Below, one piece after another: positions 49,094 to 61,954 of a DNA stretch of 64,000 bases. A program made the translations under genes and the position numbers. Each line of letters opens with the position of its first letter. Within the stretch, counting starts at the first letter, position 1. The stretch spans positions 8,864,580 through 8,928,579 of the forward strand of contig CM055760.1 in NCBI GenBank assembly GCA_029465975.1, written 5' to 3'. Below the pieces are notes generated by a model. The model was not told the origin of the DNA, did not search any database, and worked only from the letters and a program-made list of their open reading frames with translations. The DNA comes from Dallia pectoralis (taxonomy: Eukaryota; Chordata; Actinopteri; Esociformes; Umbridae).

Positions 49094-52000
49094 ATGATGC
49101 TGCACCCCTGTTTTCTGACATTGGGGTTCTGCCTGATGTGGATCGAGCCCAGCGTATCAGAACAGAGTTTAGGTGGGCCCTTCATTCAGAGTTCAGTGGA
49201 TGAGGCAAAGAGGCTTGTGGACGACGCTTACAAGTACTCCAGAGAAAAGTGAGTCCGTGTTAGTCGACCTCTTCGGATAAAGTTCCATCGGACCTGTTTT
49301 TAGTAATTGTTCCCAAATGAATGAATGAATCTCTTGCAACATTTTTGTATAAATTGACTAAAGATTAAGGAAGATTAACGGAAATCTAAATCGCTAAATT
49401 CTCAGTTTGTGTCACCATTCAAAAATGTGCATATTGTAATAGTTTTGTATGATTCAATACATTGAATGTTTCTATAGTGAGATGTGTCACAACTGCAGGT
49501 GAATAGTTGTTTGTGTATTTCAGGAGCCTAGAGAAAGTGCGTGGGAGATCCACCAATCCCTCAGATGTCCTGCGTCTCCTTAAACAGCCGGCCAGGGACA
49601 CTCGATCTGCGGTACGCTCGGCAGATTACCTGGAGAACACTCTGAGGCTGATCAATGAGAACGTCCTGAGAAAGCACGGCGCACACTTACGGCACAAACG
49701 CTCAGTTAATGCAACAGGTCAGTGCACACACACACGCGGACACACTGCGCGCACACTTACGGCACAAACGCTCAGTTAATGCAACAGGTCAGTGCACACA
49801 CACACACGCGGACACACTGCGCGCACACTTACGGCACAAACGCTCAGTTAATGCAACAGGTCAGTGCACACACACACACGCGGACACACTGCGCGTACAC
49901 TTACGGCACAAACGCTCAGTTAATGCAACAGGTCAGTGCACACACACACACGCGGACACACTGCGCGCACACTTACGGCACAAACGCTCAGTTAATGCAA
50001 CAGGTCAGTGCACACACACACACACGCGGACACACTGCGCGCACACTTACGACACAAACGCTCAGTTTATGCAACAGGTCAGTGCAACTACACACACAAT
50101 GCACACACACACTTTTTTCATTGGTCGTACATATTCAAGAACTGCAAAAAAAAAAATCTGTGACAACCCAACCCATTCAATTAAATATTTGCGTAATTAT
50201 ACCCAATTAGCATGATTTGGGGATTCCATTGATAATTTGGTGTCTAACGTAGAACACATGTGCAACATGTTAATAATGAATTCATACAACATTAGTTGTG
50301 ATTTTACTTCAACAACCAGCTTTGGGAAAGTTCACTTTCTACATGAACTAGTTCAAAGTTCAGTTCACACATTTTAAAATGAACTAGTTCAGTTCATAGT
50401 TCAAATTTTGAACTAGTTCATTCATAGTTCTTTTTCCATATTATTGCCAGAGCCCATATAGAACCACAGACATGAAGAACAAGAAATATTAACATCATGA
50501 TTATCATGGCAAAAATGATCACAGTAATATCTATTAAAGCAATTGTGAGCTGAGGCAATCACTGAAATAATTGGACATGTTTATATTGAAACCCAGAGGC
50601 TGCAGGTCTCCGACAATATACTGCACCAACAGGTTGTCCAGCTGCGGCTGTTGGCAGTTATCGGGATCTGGGTTGATTGGGTCGAGGATCGGTCTTTGGT
50701 TTTTGTTGTTGATTGTACTTTAATTCAATATGCCGTTTCAGTTTTGCTTTGGATGATATTGATGTGCGGATTTTATTTTTAAAACCCGGCGGGCAAAGTT
50801 TGCACAAAAACGTCTGATTTTGCCCATCCTCACCGACCTTGTCATAAAACCCATTAAAAGTACAATTCGACGCCTCCTTGCTCCTTTGTCGCTCATAGAT
50901 ACTGTTGGTTTTTATTTTGATAATGATGAGGTGGTGCGACACTGGTGGCTGATGTTGCCAGATTGGGTGTTTTTTCCGATAGGCTACATATTAATCTCTG
51001 TTGTAGCCGGGTTTGCGCAAAGAAGGCACTATAGAAATCTGGCATCATATTAAACGAGGGTAAACTAAGAGAACGTGCCGTTCAAAGACACCAGAATGAA
51101 CGAGTTCACAGGAACGTTCATCAGCCAGTCAAGCAGTACGTTCAGTTCACGTTCGCCCAAAATATGAACGCGTTCATGAACTATCGTTCAATGAACACGC
51201 GTTCAGGCACAACACTGTCAACAACCATGCCTGCAGTATCCATTAAGCTAGATACACCGAAACATAATTGCGATAAAGACACGTGCCTCTTACGACAAGT
51301 TTATCTCGTCCCTCTTCTTTCGCAGACATTCTCACTAAAGAGGAGCTGGACATCATTGTGAGGGTTACTGGCTGCGAGGCACGGGTCAGCAAACCGTCGT
51401 GCCGCACCACACCCAATGTGAACAAATATCGTACTGCCACCAGCATCTGCAACAACCTGTAAGAGGTTTTCGAAAGCCTTTTTAACTGTTACCAAAAGGA
51501 GAAGTTGACATACATTCTAAAGTCTGGCTGTGGAGTGTCTAGGCCACAGGAGATGAGGCCATAACCCCTTTGAGTTTCTCAACTCTTGATGTGCATTTTC
51601 TTCTCAGCCAGTTCCCTCGTCTTGGAGCCTCCAACACCCCCTTCACCCGCTGGCTGCCTGCTCAGTACGAAGATGGCGTCTCCCGGCCGCAAGGCTGGGA
51701 CCCAACAAAGCGCTTAAACAACTTCATGCTTCCTCTGGTATGATGACAACAAATAAGGTTGAATAAGTGCTACTGTGTGCTGCCTTGAACTGGTTGTCTA
51801 ATAAACATATTTAAGGTAGAAAAAAGACAAATATGCTTCTTCACAGCTCCAGAATTATACTGTATATGATATCCTGTTCTCTGCAGGTGAGAGATGTCTC
51901 CAATCGTATCCTGTCAACCACTGATGCTGGCATAGAGAACGACCGCAAATACACACACATGGTCACGCTCTTTGGCCAGTGGAACGACCATGACTTGACG

Positions 52001-54811
52001 TTCACTCCCTTCTCGCCCAGCATCCGTTCCTTTAGCAATGGCCTGGACTGCAACAAGAGCTGTGAAAGATCTGAGCCCTGTTTCCCAATCCGGGTCAGTA
52101 GAGTACTCTGACAACACATCCCACAATCTGACCCTTCTGGTAGTGTTTTATATCTGTCCTTCTATCTGTGACTGTAAGGCAGTTTTGAATATCTGACCCA
52201 TGTCTCTACATGGCCTCATCATCTCTCTTGTCTTTTCCTCTGTGAGCAGATTCCAGCAAATGACAAACGCTTGCCCAGCGGGCCAAACAGCTGCCTCCCA
52301 GTGTTCAGATCCGCACCCGTGTGCGGCACTGGGGAGTCGGCATACAACTTTGGTGCAGACGTCAGCAAGAGGGAGCAGATAAATTCGCTGACAGCCTTCC
52401 TGGACTTGGGCCAGGTGTACGGCTCAGAGGAGGGGTTAGCGCGGCTACTCCGTGACCTCAACACCGACGGGGGCCTGCTGCGTGTCAACACCGATTTCAC
52501 GGACAACGGGCGTGAGCTGCTACCCTTCGCTGTCATGAAAGAGAACATGTGTGCCACGCGCCAAAGAATCACCAATGTTACCAATGCCAGGGAGGTGTCT
52601 TGTTTCATTGCAGGTTAGTCGTTTAGTTGAGCAATGTACTGTATATTGCTTTAAACCCAGCGTTGTATATGTGAAAGGCTTGTCAGGTGTGTTATATTCA
52701 GCTCAGTCGTTTTTTTGCCAATAAGCAGTAAGCCTTCCGCATGTTTGCCAGGTGATGCACGTGTGAATGAGAACATGGCCCTGACCTCAATACACACCAT
52801 GTTCATGCGTGAGCACAACCGTCTGGCCCGGGAGCTCCGGCGTCTCAACCCACACTGGGACGCCGAGACGCTCTATCAGGAGGCCCGTAAGATCATGGGC
52901 GCTTATACCCAGGTACCTGAAGACGACACCTTCTCCAACACACACACACACACACACGCAACATCCTGTCAGTTCCCGCAAAGTCCCTTACACGGACTCT
53001 CTGCTTCTCGTTCCCTAAGGCGTTTACATTGAATACTATTATACTTTATGGTGGAAATGAATAACCCCTGTTATACTCTTATGGTTAGGAGTCAAGAGAC
53101 AACAATGCTCTTCCACAATTCTGTTTATTATAGAATATTGACAGAACAATACGTCTCCTATGTGACGGACAAATCCACATCCAGTCTATTCGACCAAACA
53201 TCCTCTGAGCAGAATCCAAAGTATCCTTCTCTCATACAGGGTTAAACAGGAATGCCACACCACGTAGTACAGTTGCTGCATTCGCTCCGTTTCTCACATT
53301 CCTTTCTCTGTGCCCTTTGGCTCATTGTAAACGCACAGCAATTGAAAAACAAATCCACGATGGTATTTTCTTCCACTCACTCGGGTTAGATAATTTTAGA
53401 AAATGTTTAAAAATAACCCATAACTTCCACGAGCATAAAAAAACACCCACACAAGTGTCTCCTCTCTGAATCTCACCCGATCATAGGTGTTTGTGTTCCG
53501 GGACTACCTGCCTCATATCGTAGGCCCGGAGGCTATGGCGCGCCAGTTAGGCCGATACCCTGGCTACAACGCGGACGTCAATCCCACCATCGCCAACGTG
53601 TTCGCTACGGCAGCGTACCGTTTCGCCCACCTGGCAATCCAACCCATGTTGTCCCGTCTGGACAGCAACTACAGGGAGCACCCTCAGTTCCCCAGTGTGC
53701 CTCTGTTTAAGTCCTTCTTTACCCCCTGGAGAGTGGTGTTTGAGGGTGAGTGTTCGGAAGCACTTCTTAGCCAGCAGTCTGCAATCGGCCCGCTGATTAT
53801 TCCAACATCCTATTCTCTCTTTCGGTACTCCTTCAGGCGGCATCGACCCGCTGATCCGTGGTCTCGTGGGTAGGCCCGCCAAACTGAACACTCAAGATCA
53901 CATGTTGGTGGACGCCGTGAGGGAAAAGCTCTTCATGTTCGTGGAACACCTTGCTATGGACCTGGGCTCGCTTAACATGCAGCGTGGACGGGACCACGGC
54001 ATCCCTGGTACACATCCCCTCTACAGTGTCATACTTCAACCCGTAAGCCAACTCCGTCGCAGGCACTCATTGCATTTCTTCTGTGCCCGACGTAGGTTAC
54101 AACGCGTGGCGTAAATTCTGTGGACTCTCAGAACCCAAAAACCAAGCTGAGCTGGCCGCTGTTCTGAACAACGCCAACCTGGCCCGCAAACTGCTGGAGC
54201 TCTACGGCACCCCGGCTAACATTGACGTGTGGCTGGGCGGCGTGGCTGAGCCCTTTGTAGCCAAGGGCCGCGTTGGGCCGCTCTTCGCCTGCTTAATTTC
54301 CACCCAGTTCAAAAACATCCGCCAGGGAGACAGGTGTGTGTTGGTCTACGGTGGTTGGAGTTGTATAACCGTGTGTTTAGTTTATATTGCACCCACACGT
54401 GACTCGTGTCCTCACTCTGCTTCCTAATCTCCAGGCTGTGGTATGAAAATCCAGGCGTCTTCACGGCAAACCAAAGAGGTAACCTGCAACAAGCTTCCCT
54501 GGCTGGGATAATCTGCGGCAACACCGGCATTCAGCAGGTTGCCCGTGACTCCTTCAGAATCCCCAGCAATAGCAACTCACTTGTCAACTGCAACAGCATC
54601 GCACAGTTAAACCTCCAGCCCTGGAAGGAGAATCCGAACCGGAACGTGAGAAACGATCAGGATCTGGAGCAGTTGGACCAAGACAACGAGGTAAATGGAC
54701 CTTCAACATCAGTTCACAGCCTTATTCTTCTGCACAAGCTAACATTGAAACCACAAAGTAATCACCGCATGTCAACCTTTGTGTATTTCTCTCTAGATCC
54801 CCATAATGTGA
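49094..54811 (+). CDS. mpx: Myeloid heme peroxidase (myeloperoxidase/eosinophil peroxidase type)
   Basis: Twelve coding exons (49094-49248, 49524-49717, 51326-51458, 51608-51737, 51887-52093, 52250-52613, 52752-52912, 53487-53745, 53837-54007, 54096-54333, 54435-54690, 54797-54811) encode 760 residues. The ATG directly follows an acceptor (TTTGGCCAG) and starts a signal peptide, MMLHPCFLTLGFCLMW. A propeptide with an RHKRS cleavage site follows. Heme-pocket residues are present: GQWNDHD with Gln235, Asp238, distal His239; Arg398 and Glu401; proximal His496. Also seen are QVYGSEEGLARLL, LNMQRGRDHGIPGYNAWR and ACLISTQFKNIRQGDR. It uses hydrogen peroxide to oxidise halides or thiocyanate in granulocyte granules. 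The residue after Glu401 is Asn402, where MPO has the heme-linked Met243, so the heme linkage should be EPX/LPO-like. Intron 3 carries a donor-site minisatellite and a hAT element. epx is an equally good name. Confidence 0.93.
49679..50085 (+). repeat. 70-74-bp minisatellite duplicating the mpx exon 3 end and its donor
   Basis: Six copies each contain about 38 exon nucleotides (CTTACGGCACAAACGCTCAG, TTAATGCAACAG), the donor GTCAGTGC, and an intronic CA run plus GCGGACACACTGCG. Donors fall after 49717, 49787, 49859, 49931, 50003 and 50077. Unit length grows by CA additions. The first donor gives the correct frame; reading on meets TAA at 49777-49779. Confidence 0.95.
50317..51217 (-). mobile_element. 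901-bp hAT element with perfect 8-bp target duplication, in mpx intron 3
   Basis: The ends are CAGCTTTGGG and CACAACACTG (CAGTGTTGTG reversed), short imperfect inverted repeats of hAT type. Both flanks carry TCAACAAC (50309-50316 and 51218-51225), the 8-bp duplication expected of hAT. Subterminal palindromes abound (GAACTAGTTC on the left; GAACGCGTTC, GTTCATGAAC on the right). Inside, a minus-strand frame at 50658-50942 encodes a BED-type finger (FLCKLCPPGFKN, then KLKRHIE). There is no room for a transposase, so it is non-autonomous. Confidence 0.85.
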
Positions 54812-55291
54812 GGAATATCAAGGCCCCTGGTACCAATCGCTCTCTGCCCTCGCTGTCCAGCTGGTTGGCAACCTTGTCATTTGTAAGAAACTTGTGATTT
54901 TCGGCTAGCTGTTCTACAACAAGCAGAAGCAAAAGAGCACCATATCTGACGTCAGGCAGCTTATTCTCAACTGCCACACTTTTGCAGCTGCTCATGGTCA
55001 ATATGTTGTATTGCAGCATTTTAAATTTAAAGGGATGAATATATAAATATGCACAAGTTTTAGGGCATTTTGCAATCTGATATTTGTTGTGTTCATTCAA
55101 CAACAAAAATGTGGCCAGTATTAAGGAAGCTTACATTTCAATCCTGTTATTATCCTCCTTTTAAATCATGCATTTTATAATGTGCTGATTTAAAAGTCTA
55201 CTGTACACGTGTCGTTGCTACTGCGTTGAATGTTGTATTCAGCAAAAATGTCATTTTATTCAAGTGTATGAATATGCATTGCAGCAAATAC

Positions 55292-55297
55292 AATAAA
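55292..55297 (+). terminator. Candidate mpx polyadenylation signal
   Basis: AATAAA in CAAATACAATAAAAAAAT, about 480 bp after the mpx stop codon. Confidence 0.5.
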
Positions 55298-55589
55298 AAA
55301 ATCCCGAACTACGGACCATTGGCTTTGAAATAAACTGTTCATAAGACAAATGTGTTAATATGTTTCAAATCAAACAGACATGCCAATATGGAGGCAATTT
55401 ATTTATTTATTGAAAAGGTATTACTGTTTTATTTCAATGCTCATTTTCTGTGACCTACTCATCATGTCTGTTTTGGTCTAGGTATTTCAACACTGTCCCT
55501 ACATTTACAGGAAAGAAATCTGTATCCTCTTTCAAATTTAATGTTGGCGATCTCACGTCCAACACTTCTCTTAGTGGCTATGGGCTGTC

Positions 55590-55860
55590 AAGCTGGATGA
55601 TCAACATGGGAGAATGGAGGATGTTTAATAAACAAAACAAAGAAGTTACAAAACAACAACAACAAAACAGCACAATGTAACATTGGCAGTAACCGAACAA
55701 AGATCGCCAAGACATACTAGAGAAGCCAGAACTTAAATAGGGACAGTGATCAGGAACACAGGTGAGGGTAGTAATCACAAAACAGGTGTCACAAAAAAGG
55801 GGGAGGGCATTTGATCTCACTGGCACCGCAAGCCTGCCGGCCAGGACAAAACAGAGCAGC
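55590..55860. mobile_element. Possible interspersed repeat
   Basis: GGAGGATGTTTAATAAACAA, then an A/C-rich part, AGAACTTAAATAGGGACAGT, GATCAGGAACACAGGTGAGG and CTGCCGGCCAGGA. The arrangement resembles repeats frequent in teleosts, but I cannot assign a class. Confidence 0.35.
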
Positions 55861-57437
55861 TATTTGAGGATAACCACTCAAGATAGAATTCCGCAAATAT
55901 ACACAACGCTAACATACAGTTATATACAAAAAATATGCAGTAACGACACAATAGGAGCGTCCAATATGCACTGAGCTGATTAGGAAAAGGAGAATCTGTC
56001 AAATCACTATGGCATTGGACTGGCATGTAATTTAGTACATCCCCTCAAAACCGGAAACCGCAGTTTGGCCAACCCTGGCTTAGATAATCATGCGATGGCA
56101 GCAAGCTACTTCAGAAGAGCAGAACTTAAGGCCAAAACATGAAAAAAAATATTGTTTGTCATGTTCCCCAACATATGGTTAATCCATAACATTCCGTTTT
56201 CATGGCTGAAATATATTCATGGCAACATGTATTTTGAAATGTTATCAGTGCAAGAATATTTGAACCGCTGTCTGACATGAAAAACGTTCCACGCGTCAGG
56301 AGGTTGGTAAGAAGAGGTCGGGGTATATTAATGAAATGCAGTTGAATGAATGGGATCAGATAGTAAGGAACTCCTTTTTTGTTTAGTTGCAATAGATGAT
56401 TTACCCAGTAGATGGCGCCAACGTAGTCTACTATTCATAATATGTGTTGGTGGACTGCTGAACTAAAGACAATGAAAGTTGTATCCTTGTTTACAATTAG
56501 TCTATTATTTTTATTACCAAGGTGAAATCCATTTGTCAACTCTGTATTAGTCACTGTACCTACATAATTGCTCAGAAACCTTTGTTGTCTAAATAATACA
56601 ATTGTGTGATAAACATCTACAAAGCTTATTTAAGGATGTCAGAACAAACAAGAGTTGTTTTGTCTGAAGTCTTAGCCCACATGTGTTTGTTGGCCAGGAA
56701 ATACACGCTTCTTCCAGCACGTATGTTCATCCTCTTGATTAAACAAGCAGTGCATGGTAGAAGACTTCTAAATCAATCCTCCCAGACCTAATGGGAAGTT
56801 GTTGGCACATGTCAATGGGAAAGAAAAAATCTATTTTGGAGATGATCAAATCTAGTTTTGTTGTTGAATTCTGAAATGAGCTTAAAGGAACAAAATATAA
56901 TAATATTCAGTTTTAGTTTTTAGGTATGAAGTAAATTTAGGTATGTTGTAAATTGTTGGGTAAAATTACATGTTTTCACGTCTTAACAGTAACATGAAGC
57001 CAACGTAAAAATAGTAAAAATGCTGTCCACTCTTGGATTAAAAATTGTTGTCCAAAAATGCTGTCCAATCTTTGATTTAAAAAATGCTGTCCAAAGATGT
57101 AAAATCTTTGATTGAAATGCTAGAGGGAGCCATGACCAGCAAGTAAATTTGGGAACATTACAACTACTCACCTAGAGAAATTAGGAGATGCCATTGGAAT
57201 GTCATCAGTATTTGAGAATGGAGGATGATCATACTATATATAACTCACCGTACATCAGACTGTTGCTTGACTTATCGCCTGTAAATTCCTTGAATAGACT
57301 AGAAATTCCTTGAAAAGATGGTTTGGTTTCCTAATTTGGCTGAAGTATTTCATTCTGACATTACCCCACATTAGCTAGCAAGTTCGTTACGTTAGTTAGC
57401 AAAGCGCAGCACAGCAGTCACTTTATTCTAATTCTTA

Positions 57438-57572
57438 CCTGTCTTCGTGGGATTTCAGGTGATTTACAAAGTTTAACATTGTGGCTTTCGCATAATTAAT
57501 TTTAGTTTTGCATGTCTTGCATGCTGCTGTCCTATTCAACCCACCGACGATAAAGTGCTTTCAATCCAAATG
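57438..57572 (-). pseudogene. BED zinc-finger relic (hAT transposase or ZBED-like)
   Basis: A 41-residue minus-strand frame starts KHFIVGG, has the Cys pair CKTC and the His pair HLKSH with TKINYAKATMLNFVN between, and so fits the BED finger (Cx2C, Hx3H). The codon before KHF is TGA where BED fingers have Trp (VWKHF), so it is broken. It ends in HEDR at a good donor (GACAG followed by GTAAGA), as if it had been the first exon of a spliced gene. A CpG-richer stretch lies just upstream (57600-57790). Confidence 0.55.
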
Positions 57573-58465
57573 TAATGATTTGTGGAGCCAATACAGGTGC
57601 CATGATAACTAGCCTCAGTACACGTCTCAATTACGTCCGACTCGACAATCTGACGTTGCCGAGGCCGAACGTGAGTTTGAGTGATCAAAATCCAATTGGA
57701 TCGAGTGTTTTTGTATTTCCCGCCCATTCCCACCCACCGGAAATGTGTTGCGAACGTCAGGTCTGTGAGCGCGAGGCAGCGCTGGCGTTTCCTGTCTTGT
57801 GTTCCAGGTAATAATCATTCTAACATTATTGTTTCTCCTCTACCACCTCGCATCTCATTCCTTCCTGATTTTACTACACCCTGCAGATAATTGCCCTATT
57901 TCTTACTGGGTTTCTGTGGAGATTGCCCGGGTAATGAACATAAAACAATATGACATTATTACATTATGCATCTGGTATGTGCAAAGTTCAAACATTCAAG
58001 CCCAGGGCTTCTCCCGTGCATTTTATGTGCCAGACTTTAAGAGGTTGCAACAAATGATCATCATACAGTGGGAGAAAAACCAGCAGCTCCAGATATGGGG
58101 CTCCTCCTCCAGGATGCTGTACATAGTCCCACAAGTATTTGGCAGCCTACATGTGCACAATGCCACGTAGCCTGTTGTGAATGTGTGTAGGCTAAATATA
58201 CGTGGGTTCTGCTAAGGTCAAGTTCTAGACTTTTGAATAGAGTAATGGAAACCTCCTGTCAATTGCAGACATTGAAATGGTCGGTCTGGATCTTTATTTG
58301 TCTGCAATGAGGAAGAGGTCGGCCTAGTTGGCTTTGGACATTTTGTCAATTTTTTTTAAGCGATATTGGAAAGGAAATGGTGGCTGGATTAAGGATATGA
58401 GTAAAATACCATGGCCTGCACTGGTCTTTTCAGTTTCAATTTTTGGGAGCAAACATTTTAGGAGG

Positions 58466-58700
58466 TGAGGAGAGCGGAGGAATCTGTAATGTCTGTTTGG
58501 GTAGAGAGAGGAGAGGAATCAAAAACATCTGTTAGGATGTAGAGGAGAAATCCATAATGTCTGTTTGGGTGGTGAGAGGTGAGGAATCCATAATGTCTGT
58601 TTGGCGGCTGTAGAGAGAGGAGTCCGTAATGTCTGTTTGGCTGTAGTGAGGATTAGTCCATAATGGCTGTTTAGGTGTCGAGAGAGACAGTATCCATGAG
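58466..58700 (+). repeat. Diverged minisatellite, unit about 35-45 bp
   Basis: About six degenerate copies of a unit containing GAGGAATCCATAATGTCTGT followed by TTGGGTGGTGAGA. Confidence 0.75.
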
Positions 58701-59259
58701 GAACCAATTAAGTATTACTATTTTTATTTGTAGGATGCACCACTGAGTATTCCTTACAAAACACACAGTCTCATCCTACACAATACTTTTTGGAATTCTT
58801 CAAGTTATTCCTAATGTGTCCACTAGGGCCAAAATTCAGAATGTGAAAATTACAGCAACGTGGACAAAGGAACTGGGCTAATGTCTTGCAGATGTGGTTC
58901 CAGTGGCTAGGGAGGACTGTACCTCTTAAAGGAGTGGGAGGAGTCTGCATAAAAACAATTCAATGAGTTACGTGGAAAAAGAACAGTGGCTCGAAGGTTC
59001 TGCTTGTCTTCAGATAAATCAACTCAGATTCATAGTTAGTATAGTGCATATTTGTACTCTTTGGGGAACTATCGGTATGCTGAATTGTAAACGTTTAGTC
59101 CTGGCACAGCCAGCTCCCAAATGAATGCTAAAATGTAATTGAAAAAATTGTTAGCCAGAATGTAACACCAAATAATTACAATATTTTTTTAAATAAAAAA
59201 CAGATAAAGAGGTAACAACATGTTTAATTACAATTTCGCAAACAACACTGTCCATTCCT

Positions 59260-59420
59260 CCTGAGTGCAGGAGTCAAGACTCAGATGCAGGTGTGTTTCC
59301 ACAAGGATACTTTATTTAGAGAACTTTACAAAACAATGACAAGCAGGATTTATGGAACAGGAAACACAAAAACTTGGACTCGAATAGGACTCGACTAACG
59401 TTACACAACACAGGCCAAGA
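59260..59420. mobile_element. Possible interspersed repeat end
   Basis: GTGCAGGAGTCAAGACTCAG followed by ATGCAGGTGTGTTTCCACAA and a TTTATTTAGAG motif resembles a frequent teleost repeat. Memory-based and weak. Confidence 0.3.
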
Positions 59421-61954
59421 CCTGTTGTTACAAGACCCCTGTATTTAGTACTTTTTGTATTTTTGTGAACCATTTTTCCAGTGTGCATGCTTCTCTGGAA
59501 ATACTCCCAGCATTTCACCGGACAAACAATTGGTAAATCTTGTTTGTAAAACTATTGTTCTAAATATAGTGACTATATATAGTCATCACCCCCCTTTTGA
59601 GTCTTTTGATAACCTCTGTACTTAACAAAATGCTATTTACCATCAGCCGCCACTTACAGAACCCAAATTACCCAGGGCAATTTCCTGATTGCAAAAATGC
59701 GTATGTCCTCCATATGATGCTATATGGGAACAATCAAATTAAAGTAGGATGTTTGGTTTCTGTGCAGCTGTACTAATAATTACTAATTAGGTACTAATTA
59801 AATGATTAAACTTGTTACTGTTGTATTAAGGACCAACAAAACCTACAATGTAGTACATTATAGATACATATTTGATTATGATTCATGTGTGAATATGTAT
59901 TTATTGCGAAATCCGTTTACTCAGTGGTATAGGAGAGAAGTGGAATATAGTAGATCAATGTAAATAACAGACACATAGAGTATGTGACTATATTATCTTT
60001 AAAGGTAATTTACACAACTAGATTCTACTCTGATAGATGAAACTATTCTGTAATTTACTGTACCGATGATCTGGATAAGTGCATTTGATGAAGTACTATT
60101 TTTTTTAATTCAAATGTACTGTAAAGTTCCTACTATGCATTACTGATACTGTACTGTGCAGTACTGGTTTATGATTGGAACTGTCTCTATAGGGGTATTC
60201 CATCGTGCTTATTTTGAGAACGATCTATATGCTATGACAAGACAATAATAACTTTAAAAAATGATCAAATGAATTCATACATTTAGCCTGTATTTCTACC
60301 AGAAGAAGTAGATTTGGCTATTTCACTGCACTGGCTCATATATCTGCTATTTATCTGTGTCTCAAACTTGGGAGGGAAGAAACATTTTTTGAGCATCGAA
60401 TAATGCTTCCGGACTCTAATTTGCCATTTTGAGTACTTACACAAGGCATGATGTGAAGTCATGTGACTCTGGTTGGAAATGTGGAGGCTTTTTTATAATT
60501 CAGCACTGAGCTGCCATTTGGAAGTTAGATTTTTCCAAAGTTTGTGGTCTACATCAATGACAAATATGTCGACTATTTAAACCAACAAAATCTATAGTGG
60601 CACATAAAGTTAGGAAGTAATAAACAACTTTTATTCAGATTTTTGTCTCTATGTGTATATTTTAGTTCTTCATAGAGATTAATGATTTTTCCTCTTCAGT
60701 ACAGTCAGTCATATAGACATATAAAATAGAAAGCTACTGTTAACAACAGGGAAGTGTTTTTACTGGCATATATATACAGTGAAGCAGAAATAAAGGTTCA
60801 GATTGGTCCAAGCCTTTAGAGGTCAGGATTCCCACACAACCAGGGACAACACAATGAATCCATGCCACATGAAAGAACACTGGACTTCTATGTGATTATT
60901 GCCATGAGTCAGACTGAAAAGCTTAAATATAAGATACACATTGACAGAAAAGGACCAAAAGCAAAACTGGAGATTGGGAAAAATATGGCTGGAAATACTT
61001 TTGTTGAGTCTTTGTTTAAATATCACAATTACATCTTGTAAGCCCGTAACGCAAATCCTGTTTAAGATTTAGAGCTCCTCCTGTCTATGTGCTGATCTGA
61101 AACCAGAGTTCACCCTACATAATAAGTGCTATTTGTCATAACTATCACATTCCTGCTGATCTGGCAAAAACTCTTGCAGTTTTCACATGCTGTATGAAAG
61201 GGCTGTAACCCACCAGAATTTTCCAAACACCTTAATTGAAAGAAATGTTAGTGTACGTGCGAGAGTAAGTAGGTGGTTACTTTTCCCAGGAAATTCTCCT
61301 GGGTGTGGTAATTGCAGAAAGGCATTGTGGGTTTAATGATGTGTTTTTATTGTGAAGTGTCTACGACCTCAGTTATTACCAAACTTCACATATCAGTGAT
61401 TCTATCTTGATTTAGAATGGGATAAGCATTCATTTTGTGAGGGATATTTTAAAAAGCAGATTTACTGAGCCGCCATGAATCTGACTGATCAATATGCAAA
61501 CCAAAATATTAAAATAATAATAATATATAATGCAAATGTTTAGATTGTGACCTCACTCTATGTTTAGTTATCTGCACCCCTTTTTCTTATTACATATTGC
61601 ACCTATAGTCTGACATTACACAACTATCTTTAGACTGTGGAGGAGAACGCAGCTGGTCCAGCTGTTACATGAGCATCCTAGGTTTGTCTAACAACCGAAT
61701 TATAAACGTCAAATGTTCAACTCCTCCTCCTATCTGCTCGATGCGCATCTGCACGTCTCAGAAGTGGAAAGAGGCACGATATGAGATTGTGTGGGGAACA
61801 TATAGCACAAACGTACAGATTGCACTTTTGTGTGACATTTTTATTTACTTAAAAAAAGCAACTGCAGTCCCTTTATTTTGATCGAACAAATGATAGGCCA
61901 CCGACATTTCAATAGTATTTATTTCGAGTCGTATTAGATTGTTGGACACGTATA

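Larger units (their letters stand above)
54812..61954. other. mpx 3' UTR and long spacer before lox
   Basis: AT-rich. A likely mpx polyadenylation site lies at 55292. Also present: a repeat-like stretch at 55590-55860, a BED-finger relic at 57438-57572 next to a CpG-richer patch (57600-57790), a diverged minisatellite at 58466-58700 and a repeat-like stretch at 59260-59420. From 59500 to 61900 I see nothing but unique AT-rich DNA. Confidence 0.5.

Noticed and set aside
49709..50215. 168-residue frame with repeated RHKRSVNAT
   Set aside because: Read-through of the mpx donor minisatellite; the genuine exon ends at 49717.
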